From contig JADLAB010000007.1 of assembly GCA_020848455.1 (NCBI GenBank), forward strand, positions 1 to 64,000: 64,000 nt of DNA, read 5' to 3'. The translations under genes were made by a program, and so were the position numbers. Of the stretch, positions 42,941-50,724 are shown in pieces. The notes beneath the pieces were generated by a model. It was not told where the DNA came from and ran no database searches. It saw nothing but the letters and a program-made list of their open reading frames with translations. This DNA comes from Polyangiaceae bacterium (GTDB lineage: Bacteria; Myxococcota_A; Polyangia; Polyangiales; Polyangiaceae). Within the stretch, counting starts at the first letter, position 1. Each line of letters starts with the position of its first letter.

Positions 42941-44824
42941 TCAGCGCAGCACGAGGGCGAAGGGCAGGGCGGCCGCGACCCCCTCGTCGCCGAGGAGTGG
43001 GGCGAGGCTGTCGAGGTAGAGACCCACCGCGACACCGTCGGACCCGAAGGGGCCGAGCAGCGCGTCCCGCGCCGCGCGCCGCGCGAGCGCTGCGACGCGC
43101 AGTGCAGCGGGGCCGCTCGGGTCGGGGCTGTCGCCCTCGCCCGTCGCCGCGTCCGGCGCGCGCGCCGCGCCGAGCCCGAGCATCGAGAGCAGGCCCGAAG
43201 GTGGCGAGACGAGCTCCACCGGCGCGCGCGGGTCGAGCGTGGCCTCGCGGTAGGCCCACGCGAGCGCCGCCTCGAGCCCGCCGATCTCGTCCACGAGACC
43301 GGCCGCGAGGGCGTCGCGGCCGCCCATCAAGCGCCCCTCGGCGGCCGCGTCGAGCCGCGGGCGCTCGAGGCCCCGGCCCTCGGCGATGCGCGCCAGGAAC
43401 AGCTCGTACGCGCCGCGGATGGCGCTGCCTACCTTGGCGCGCGTGGCCTCGTCCCAGGCCGCGAGCGGCGAGCCGTAGAGCGCGCGCGCCGCGGCGCGCC
43501 CATCCGGGTCGGGCGTCGGGGTGACCGCCTCGACGTGCACGCCGAGCTCGGCGAGCGAACGAGCGAAGGAGAGCTTGCCGCCGACGACGCCGATCGACCC
43601 GACGATGCTGGTCGCGTCGGCGAACACCCGGTGGGCCGCCGAGGCGAGGTAGTAGCCGCCGCTCGCCGCCATGCCGCCGACCGAGACGGCGAGCGGCTTG
43701 TCGGCGCGCAGGCGCATGAGCGCGTGCCACAAGAGGTCCGACGCGAGCGCCGAGCCCCCGGGCGAGTCGATGCGCAGCACGACCGCGCGGGTCGCGGGAT
43801 CCTCGCGCAAGCGCCGGAGCACCGCGTCGAGCTCGCGCGCCCCGATGCCGTCCCCGCCGCCGAGCAGGCCGCCGGCGCCGAGGGCGATGGCGCCGCTCGC
43901 TCGCACGACGGCGACGTGGGGCGTCCGGGTGGCGCTCGCGGGCGTGAGCCAGCGCAGCAGCCGGCCGACGCCACCGGGACGGCGTGCGGCGCCGCCGAAG
44001 CGGACGACCACGTTCTGGAGCCCCGCCCCGCGGAGCGCCGCCGCGCGCGCCTCGTCCTCGAAGCCGAGCGCATCGACGAGCGCGCGCTCGCGCGCCGCCT
44101 CCGCGGTGTGTGGGCCGTCCTCGAGGCCGAGCTGCTCGGCGGTCTTGCCCCGCCCCGCCGCGATGCCGAGGAGCCACGCCGAGCGCAGGCCCGTCAGCGC
44201 CGTCCGCAGCGATTCCCGCGCCTCGGGGCTGGGTCCGTCGCGCAGGAAGGGCTCGCTCGCGCCCTTGTACTTGCCCTCCTGGAGAAAGTCGGCGCTCACC
44301 TTGAGCCGCTCGAGCAGCGCGCGCCCGAACACGAGCTGCGCCGCGAGCCCGACGCTGTCGACGTCGCCTGCCGGGCTGAGCCAGACCTCGTCGCAGCCGA
44401 GCGCCGCGAGGAGCAGGGTCGCATTGCCGTAGCCGTCGGCGTGACAGGTGGCGTGCAGGCCCCGACCGCGCAACCTGCCGAGCAGCGCGCCCGCCTCCTC
44501 GGCGCGCCCGAGACCGAGCGAGGTCGAGCCGAAGCGCACGAGCACCCCCCGAACCCTGGAGTCGTCCTCGAGCTCGCGCACCGCGAGCACGAAGTCCGCG
44601 AAGCTGTCCTCGGCGCCGTCGCCGAGCAGCGACGTCGACTCGCGCTCCGGGAGCCCCGCCCCGAGGTCGAGCTCCGCCACGTGCGGCTCACCCGGGTCCG
44701 ATCGCGTGGCCGGGCCGCCGTGCGCGCGCGGGCGACCCTCGCAGGCGCCGACCGAGAGGGCGGCGAGGACGGCGAGTAGAGCGCTCCACGCCCCGAGCCC
44801 ACGGGGGGCGCGCGGGGTCGTCAC
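42941..44824 (-). CDS. sppA: Signal peptide peptidase SppA, 67K type
   Basis: 627 residues from a GTG at 44824 overlapping the upstream stop. The N-terminus is a signal sequence ending in a lipobox-like LSVGAC, so the protein may be a lipoprotein instead of having the usual single membrane helix. Two ClpP-like domains follow. The catalytic lysine is Lys187 in GKYKGASEPF and the nucleophile is Ser388 in GMAASGGYY, corresponding to Lys209 and Ser409 of the E. coli enzyme; the IDSPGGSALAS motif is intact. SppA digests leftover signal peptides in the membrane. It sits between the zinc-ribbon TPR protein and the giant TPR gene, a setting that suggests quality control of the exported machinery. Confidence 0.92.
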   Translation of the reverse strand: MTTPRAPRGLGAWSALLAVLAALSVGACEGRPRAHGGPATRSDPGEPHVAELDLGAGLPERESTSLLGDGAEDSFADFVLAVRELEDDSRVRGVLVRFGSTSLGLGRAEEAGALLGRLRGRGLHATCHADGYGNATLLLAALGCDEVWLSPAGDVDSVGLAAQLVFGRALLERLKVSADFLQEGKYKGASEPFLRDGPSPEARESLRTALTGLRSAWLLGIAAGRGKTAEQLGLEDGPHTAEAARERALVDALGFEDEARAAALRGAGLQNVVVRFGGAARRPGGVGRLLRWLTPASATRTPHVAVVRASGAIALGAGGLLGGGDGIGARELDAVLRRLREDPATRAVVLRIDSPGGSALASDLLWHALMRLRADKPLAVSVGGMAASGGYYLASAAHRVFADATSIVGSIGVVGGKLSFARSLAELGVHVEAVTPTPDPDGRAAARALYGSPLAAWDEATRAKVGSAIRGAYELFLARIAEGRGLERPRLDAAAEGRLMGGRDALAAGLVDEIGGLEAALAWAYREATLDPRAPVELVSPPSGLLSMLGLGAARAPDAATGEGDSPDPSGPAALRVAALARRAARDALLGPFGSDGVAVGLYLDSLAPLLGDEGVAAALPFALVLR

Positions 44825-47004
44825 GGCAGGTCCGAGGTGTCGATCCCCGTCGGTGGGGGCGGCGGCGGCGGGGGCGGCGTGGCGGTGTCCGGCGGAAGGT
44901 CGGTGGGCGGCGGCTTCTCGCCGGTCGGGACCGGGAACTCGAGCTCCTTGCCCGTGGACGTGGGAGGGGGCGGCGGTGGAGGGGGGTACGTTCCCGTCGG
45001 GGGCTCGCGTGGCGGCGGCACGCCCGCCGTCGTGCTCGCGGTGCCGGTCGGGTCGGTGCTCGCCGTCCCGCCTGCGGTGGCGCTCGGTGTGCCGGCGTCG
45101 GCCTCCGCGCGGGCCGGCGCGCCGACGAGCTTGCGCAGCAGGTCGAGCAGCGCCTGCGGCTGCGTGCGCGCGTCGAGCTCGGCGAGCTCGCGCTCGGCGC
45201 GATCCTTCTGCCCGGCCATCGCCAGCGCGTACACGAGCATGGTCTGAGCGTGGCCGAGCTTCTTCTCGGCGCGGCTCGCGGTGGCGAGCCGGTCGACGAC
45301 GCTGGTCCAGTTGGGCTCGGGCTCGGCGAGATCGAGCGCTGCCAGCACCAGGGCGTCGTCGCGGCCCGGCTCGCGAAACTCGCGCACCAGCCGTCGAGCC
45401 GCCTCGCGGTTGCCCTTGAGGCGCAGCTCGTGGACCTGCAGCCGCGTGACGGCGGGATCCTCCGGTGCGAGCCGCACCGCCGTCTCGACGGCGTCCTCCA
45501 CGCGCTGGGTCGCGCGCCGCAGATCCTGCTCCACGGCCGGGCGCCGCGGGTCGTCGGCGGCGCGCAGGGTGAGCTCGAGCCACGCGCGGTCGGCGCGGAC
45601 GATCTCGACGATGGCGAGGCCGCGCCACACCCGGGCGTCCTTCTCGGACACGCCGCGCGCCTTGTCGAGCACCGCCTTGGCGCCGTCGACGTCGCCGGAG
45701 TCGAGCCGCTCCTGGGCGAGCTCGAGCAGCGGCGAGAGGCGGCTGTCGTCGGGCGCCGACGCGGATGGCTTGTCGCCGCCCGACGGCAGGTAGCGCCGCA
45801 GCAGCGTGAAGCCCCCCACCCCGAGCAACCCGAGCGCCAGCAGGCCGACGATCCAGCGCGCGAAGCTCGACTGCTTCGGCGGCGGGGCCAGGCCGGTGAA
45901 GCGCGGGTCCGAGTAGAGGTGGCTGCGGCGCAGCACGCTCGGGCGTGCGGCGCTCGGCGTCGGGCTGGAGGGCACCGGCGTCGCGACGAGCGGGTCGAGC
46001 GGCGGGAACGAGTCGAGTCCGCGGGGCTCCCTGCGCCCCGCGGTACGACCCCGGGTCGGCGCGGCCTCGTCGCTGCTGCGCGCGGCAGGGGCGATGGAGT
46101 CGTCGTCGGCGTGCGCGGGCTTCGGCCGCACCTGCGTGCTCGCGAGGTCGTCACCGCCCGGTACCTGCGGTGCCACCGGAGGCAGCTGCCCCCCGCGCTC
46201 GCCCGCCCCGGGACGGGTCGGCGGGTCCTCGGGCACGAGGGTGTCGGCGTTGGCGTCGATGGCCGCGTGCCGAGCGTGCGGCCCGCCCGCGGGAACGCGT
46301 GCGCGCGGCTGCGGGGCAGGCGGGATGTCCGCGTACCGCGCCGGGGTCGCGTCACTCGTGGGAGCGGGCGTGCGCGACTGCGGGTAGCCGGCGCCGTCGC
46401 GCCGCGCCGGCCCGGCGTCGTGCTCGCGCATGACGACCGTGGCGCCGGGACCCACCGGGACCGGCATGGGGGTCATCCCGTACGGCAGGGGCGGGCTCCG
46501 CAGCCCCGCCGCGCTCACGGCCTCCTCGGGACCCGCCTGGGGTCGCAGGGTCTTGCCGGTGCGGGTCGGGAGCTCGGCCTCGAACTCTGCAGCGCGGGCC
46601 TCTGCGGCGGCGCCGCCCGGGTCGGGACCCACGCCCACCGCGGTCCGCGCGACATCGTCGGCGCCGCGGCGGTGCGTCCGGGCCTCCGCCGCCGCCGCGA
46701 AGAAGGACTCGAGCTCGGTCAGCCGCCCGAGTCGCCGCGGCTCGCCGCGGCCCGGGATGAGGACGTCGTCGGGGCCGACCTCGAGGGCGGCGATGGCGGC
46801 CTGGAGATCGCGCATGGCGTCGAACACGAGCTCGCGACCGTCGGCGGTGCGCACGTGCCAGGCCTCGAAGCCCCCGGCACCCGCCGGGCGGTGCACGCGG
46901 AACAGGTGCCCGCAGTGCGTGCACTTCACGGTGGTCCCGCGACTCGACACGAGGGCGTCGTCGAAGTCGTAGCGGGTCTGGCACCTCGTGCAGATGACGT
47001 CCAT
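44821..47004 (-). CDS. Zinc-ribbon, membrane-anchored TPR protein, GltJ-like N-terminus
   Basis: 727 residues from the ATG at 47004; the frame continues 17 codons upstream but this Met starts the zinc ribbon. Residues 3-30 hold CTRC and CTHC, a MJ0042-type ribbon. A GYF_2-like module follows (about 40-100, with AWHVRTADGREL and GRLTELESFF). A long Ala/Pro/Thr linker leads to one membrane helix (about 395-415, WIVGLLALGLLGVGGF). The periplasmic part has TPR-like helices (about 430-630) and ends in a proline-rich tail. GltJ/AgmX of M. xanthus also has ribbon, GYF and a membrane helix, but ends in a TonB-like tail that is absent here. Role by analogy: cytoplasmic binding module coupled across the membrane. 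Confidence 0.8.
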   Translation of the reverse strand: MDVICTRCQTRYDFDDALVSSRGTTVKCTHCGHLFRVHRPAGAGGFEAWHVRTADGRELVFDAMRDLQAAIAALEVGPDDVLIPGRGEPRRLGRLTELESFFAAAAEARTHRRGADDVARTAVGVGPDPGGAAAEARAAEFEAELPTRTGKTLRPQAGPEEAVSAAGLRSPPLPYGMTPMPVPVGPGATVVMREHDAGPARRDGAGYPQSRTPAPTSDATPARYADIPPAPQPRARVPAGGPHARHAAIDANADTLVPEDPPTRPGAGERGGQLPPVAPQVPGGDDLASTQVRPKPAHADDDSIAPAARSSDEAAPTRGRTAGRREPRGLDSFPPLDPLVATPVPSSPTPSAARPSVLRRSHLYSDPRFTGLAPPPKQSSFARWIVGLLALGLLGVGGFTLLRRYLPSGGDKPSASAPDDSRLSPLLELAQERLDSGDVDGAKAVLDKARGVSEKDARVWRGLAIVEIVRADRAWLELTLRAADDPRRPAVEQDLRRATQRVEDAVETAVRLAPEDPAVTRLQVHELRLKGNREAARRLVREFREPGRDDALVLAALDLAEPEPNWTSVVDRLATASRAEKKLGHAQTMLVYALAMAGQKDRAERELAELDARTQPQALLDLLRKLVGAPARAEADAGTPSATAGGTASTDPTGTASTTAGVPPPREPPTGTYPPPPPPPPTSTGKELEFPVPTGEKPPPTDLPPDTATPPPPPPPPPTGIDTSDLP

Positions 47005-47206
47005 CGATCGAGCGGGCCCGGGCCGGTTTGCGTGCGAACGGCGCGGCCGACCCACCTCGGTCCGCTCCGGGCGCCGCTGGCCCGCGTCAAACTAGCATGC
47101 TTCACGAGGCCGATCTCGATTTGTGGCCGCGGCTCGACGCGCCGCCGCGCGTGCGCGACCTCCCGCATTGGACGGGCCCGTGCGAGGTAACGTATGCTGC
47201 GCCCCG

Positions 47207-48409
47207 ATGGCGGAGTTTGCCTGGACGGCCAAGGCCCCGAGCGGCGAGTTGCAGAAGGGCGTGATGGTGGCCGCGGACAAGGCGGCCGTGGAGCGGCGTC
47301 TGCGCCAGCAGCAGCTGGCGCCGGAGAAGATCGCCCGCCGCATCAGCTTCTCGTTCGGAGCCGCCGTCAGCGTTCCCGATCTGGTCCGGTTCATCCGGCA
47401 GTTCGCGACCATGATCGACGCCGGCCTGCCGCTCGTGCAGTGCCTCGACATCCTCGCGAACCAGGAGCCGAACCCGGCCCTCAAGGCTGCCCTCGCGGAC
47501 ATCAAGTCGACGGTCGAGCAGGGCGCGACCTTCAGCGACGCCCTGCGCCGCCACCCGAAGATCTTCGACGAGCTGTTCGTCAACCTGGTCCACGCCGGCG
47601 AGGTGGGCGGCATCCTCGACACGATCCTGACGCGGCTCGCCGTCTACCTCGAGAAGCGCGCCAAGCTCATGCGCCAGGTGAAGGGTGCGCTCACGTACCC
47701 GACCATCGTCATCATCATCATGGCGGGCGTGATGACGGTGCTGCTCACCTGGGTCATCCCGGCGTTCGAGGGCATGTTCGCCGAGTTCGGCGCCAAGGAC
47801 GCGCTGCCGTCGATCACGAAGTTCGTGATTGCCATGTCGCGCGGCTTCGTGAGCTACCTGCCGATCATCTTCGTCGTCGTCGCCGGGAGCGTCACGGCGC
47901 TCATCTGGTCGATCCGCCGGCCGGCCGGCAAGAAGGTGCTCCACAACCTATTGCTGCGCATCCCGGTGATGGGCCCCGTGATGCAGAAGATCGCCGTGGC
48001 GCGCTTCTCGCGCACGCTCTCGACGCTGCTCTCCTCGGGCGTGCCGATCCTCGACGCGCTCGAGATCGTGGCGAAGAGCGCCGGCAACGTCGTGGTCGAG
48101 GCGGGGCTCATGCACACCCGCGCACGCGTCGCCGAGGGGCGCAACATCGCCGAGCCGCTCGCCGAGGTGAAGGTCTTCCCCGGCATGGTCGTGCAGATGG
48201 TGTCGGTCGGCGAGCAGACCGGTGCTCTCGACCAGATGCTGAGCAAGATCGCCGACTTTTACGAGGAAGAGACCGACGTCGCCGTCGCCTCGCTCACCTC
48301 GATGCTCGAGCCGATCCTCATGGTGATGGTCGGCGGCATGGTCGGCCTCGTGCTCGTGTCGATGTACCTGCCGATCTTCGAGCTCGCGGGCAACATCAAG
48401 GCCGAGTGA
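47207..48409 (+). CDS. pilC: Type IV pilus inner-membrane platform protein PilC
   Basis: 400 residues from the ATG at 47207; the frame upstream is not supported. The N-terminus (EFAWTAKAPSGELQKG) and the paired GspF domains are typical: FIRQFATMIDAGLPL, GALTYPTIV with a membrane helix, and the second copy RFSRTLSTLLSSGVPILDAL, ending in two C-terminal membrane helices. PilC sits in the inner membrane and couples the pilus motor ATPases to the growing pilus. No pilB, pilT or pilA is present in the window. It overlaps the PilS-like gene by GTGA, so they are co-translated. A type II secretion GspF is less likely because of the PilS neighbour. Confidence 0.93.
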   Translation: MAEFAWTAKAPSGELQKGVMVAADKAAVERRLRQQQLAPEKIARRISFSFGAAVSVPDLVRFIRQFATMIDAGLPLVQCLDILANQEPNPALKAALADIKSTVEQGATFSDALRRHPKIFDELFVNLVHAGEVGGILDTILTRLAVYLEKRAKLMRQVKGALTYPTIVIIIMAGVMTVLLTWVIPAFEGMFAEFGAKDALPSITKFVIAMSRGFVSYLPIIFVVVAGSVTALIWSIRRPAGKKVLHNLLLRIPVMGPVMQKIAVARFSRTLSTLLSSGVPILDALEIVAKSAGNVVVEAGLMHTRARVAEGRNIAEPLAEVKVFPGMVVQMVSVGEQTGALDQMLSKIADFYEEETDVAVASLTSMLEPILMVMVGGMVGLVLVSMYLPIFELAGNIKAE

Positions 48410-50631
48410 CGCGCGCCGTGGCGGGCGACGGGCAGCCAGCGTCGGGCTCCGCGCCGTCCGCGGCGTCGCCACCGCCGGAGCCCGGGCCCGCGCCGCGCTC
48501 GGGCGCGACACCCGCCGCGGCACCGAGCCCGCTCGCGCGTCGGCTCGCGTGGCTCACGGCCCTGCGCCTGCTCGTGCTGTCGGGCCTGTTCGTCATCATC
48601 GAGCTCTTCTACTTCCGGGAGGTCTCGATCGCCGGGCCCTCGAGCCTCATCGCGCTCGTCACGCTGGTCGTGTCCTACGCGCTGGCGGCCGCCTACGGGC
48701 TGCTCCTGCGCCGCGGCCGCGAGCTCGGACCGGTCGGTCACGTGCAGCTCGCGACCGACCAGCTGAGCTGGACCGCGATGGTCTACCTGTCGGGCGGTGC
48801 CACGAGCGGTGCCACGTCGCTCTACGGGCTCACCTGCCTGAGCGGCGCCGTGCTGCTCGGGCGCCGCGGGGCCATCACGGCCGCCGTCGCGGGCATCGGA
48901 TGTTACCTCCTCTTGTGCACGGGCTTCGCCTCCGGAATCCTCCGGCCACCGGCGGACCAGCAGCTCGCGAGCTACGCCACGTCGCTCGGCGACATCGCGT
49001 ACCCGGCGTTCAGCACCACGGTGGCCATCTCGGTGGTCGCGGTGCTGGCCGCGGACCTGTCCGAGCGGCTGCGCGTCACCGGGCGTGGGCTCGAGGCTGC
49101 GACGGCGCGGGCCGAGCAGGCCGAGCAGCTCGCCGTGCTGGGCCGCGTGGCCGCCGCGCTGGCCCACGAGATCCGCAACCCGCTCGGCTCGATTCGCGGC
49201 TCGATCGAGCTCTTGCGCATGGGCGGCAAGCTCTCGCCGGAGGAAGTGCAGCTCTGCGAGATCGTCGAGCGCGAGACGATGCGGCTGAACGAGCTCGTGA
49301 CCGACATGCTGGATCTCAGCCGCCCGCGCCCACCGGACCGGCACCGCATCGACCTCGCGGCGGTGGCCCGAGACGTCGTGCGGCTGGCCCAGAGCTCCGG
49401 TCGCGGCGGCGACGTCGCGGTGACGTACACCGGACCGGAGTCGGTCGCCGTGGTGGCGGACGCGGGCCAGATGCATCAGGTACTCTGGAACCTGGTGCGC
49501 AACGCCGTGCAGGTCTCTCCCGCCGGTGCGGAGGTACGCGTGACGGTGACGAAGCTCGAGAACGGCGAGGTCGCCCTCGCGGTGGACGACGAGGGTGCGG
49601 GGCTCGCGGCGGCCGACCGCGAGCGCATCTTCGAGCCCTTCTACAGCGCCCGGCCGGGCGGCACGGGCATCGGGCTCGCGGTGGTGCGCCGCATCGCCGA
49701 CATGCACGGCTTCGGCCTGGAGGTCGTCTCGCGGGCGACCGCCGGCACGAGCTTCCGGCTCCGGGTGCCGCTCGCGAGCGTGGCGAGCGCGCTCGTCGTC
49801 GCCCTCGCGCTGCTCTCGGGCTGCTCCGGCGGACGCGACTGGCTCCACGGATCGGGCTCGGACGGGTGGGTCGGAGAGCCGGAGCCCGGGGTCGGAGGCC
49901 CGCGGTCGGCGGCCGCGCCGGTGCCCCCGGCGGACGGAACGGTGGCGGCCGGGACGGGGCCGGAGCCGGGAGCCGTCGAGCCGGTCGCCGCGCCCGGTGC
50001 CGGCGCGGCCGGCTCCGCGGCCGTCGACCCGGCGCTCGCGGCCGAGGTGTTCCGCAACACCTACTACGACTTCCCGGTCGAGCGCGCGGCGGCCTCGGGC
50101 AAGGGCGTGGCGCGCCGCAAGCTCTTCGACGCCGACTGCAAGACCATCGCGGAGGTGAGCCAGCCCTTCCACGACGCGGTGTGCGTCCAGGGCAGCGGGC
50201 GGCTCCAGACCGGCGAGACCGTGAGCTTCGCCAAGCGCGATTGCCCGTGCGCTGCCGAGTGTCCGCGCTCGGGTCAGCGCATCTGCTTCGAGCGGCTCGA
50301 CCCGGCGCGCTTCCCGAGCGGGCGAGGGGCGCTCGGGACGCCCATCACGCCGGAGCGCACCGTCGCCGTCGACTCGTCCGTGATCCCCCTCGGCACGGTG
50401 CTCTACATCCCGGAGCTGCACGGGCTGCGCGACCTCGCCGGCGTGGCGCACGACGGGTGCTTCGTCGCCGAGGACCGCGGATCGCGCGTCAACGGCAAGC
50501 ACGTCGACATCTTCACCGGCGACCCCGAGCTCACCCGCGCCTGGAACGCCGCCGTGCCCTCGAACAGCGGCGTGCACGTCGTGGTCGGGGCGGCGCGCTG
50601 CGCGGCGCTCAGGGCCACGAGCCCGAAGTAG
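48406..50631 (+). CDS. PilS-like histidine kinase fused in frame to a lipobox and periplasmic 3D domain
   Basis: 741 residues from a GTG that overlaps pilC. The kinase half has an Ala/Pro tail, six membrane helices (about 50-210), the H-box LAHEIRNPLGSIRGS (His near 253), an N-box (NLVRNAVQVSP, about 361), DEGAGL and GTGIGLAVV, and ends at about residue 450. Without a stop, the frame continues into a hydrophobic segment with a lipobox (ALALLSGC, Cys473), a Gly/Pro/Ala linker and a 3D domain (about 650-720: AHDGCF...DRGSRVNGKHVD). In-frame GTGs at 49765 and 49780 could start the second part separately as a lipoprotein. PilS phosphorylates PilR to control pilin; the 3D domain is a double-psi barrel found in murein lytic enzymes. 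Fusion, nested gene or lost stop are all possible. Confidence 0.82.
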   Translation: MTRAVAGDGQPASGSAPSAASPPPEPGPAPRSGATPAAAPSPLARRLAWLTALRLLVLSGLFVIIELFYFREVSIAGPSSLIALVTLVVSYALAAAYGLLLRRGRELGPVGHVQLATDQLSWTAMVYLSGGATSGATSLYGLTCLSGAVLLGRRGAITAAVAGIGCYLLLCTGFASGILRPPADQQLASYATSLGDIAYPAFSTTVAISVVAVLAADLSERLRVTGRGLEAATARAEQAEQLAVLGRVAAALAHEIRNPLGSIRGSIELLRMGGKLSPEEVQLCEIVERETMRLNELVTDMLDLSRPRPPDRHRIDLAAVARDVVRLAQSSGRGGDVAVTYTGPESVAVVADAGQMHQVLWNLVRNAVQVSPAGAEVRVTVTKLENGEVALAVDDEGAGLAAADRERIFEPFYSARPGGTGIGLAVVRRIADMHGFGLEVVSRATAGTSFRLRVPLASVASALVVALALLSGCSGGRDWLHGSGSDGWVGEPEPGVGGPRSAAAPVPPADGTVAAGTGPEPGAVEPVAAPGAGAAGSAAVDPALAAEVFRNTYYDFPVERAAASGKGVARRKLFDADCKTIAEVSQPFHDAVCVQGSGRLQTGETVSFAKRDCPCAAECPRSGQRICFERLDPARFPSGRGALGTPITPERTVAVDSSVIPLGTVLYIPELHGLRDLAGVAHDGCFVAEDRGSRVNGKHVDIFTGDPELTRAWNAAVPSNSGVHVVVGAARCAALRATSPK

Positions 50632-50653
50632 CCGGCTGGCGAAGCGCCATCGG

Positions 50654-50682
50654 TTGACTCGGCCGACGGTCGCCGGAAGAAT
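50654..50682 (+). promoter_or_regulatory. Promoter of the Ser/Thr kinase gene
   Basis: TTGACT (50654-50659), a 17-base spacer and AAGAAT (50677-50682), 42 bases before the GTG start at 50725. A good match for a sigma-70 promoter, and it separates this transcript from pilC-pilS. Confidence 0.55.
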
Positions 50683-50724
50683 GCCTCGAGCTGCGTCTTT
50701 CGCGGGGGATCGCGTGAGCGTGAC

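Noticed and set aside
47168-47198. TTGGAC/TATGCT promoter before pilC
   Set aside because: The spacer would be 19 bases and both boxes are weak, so support is insufficient.
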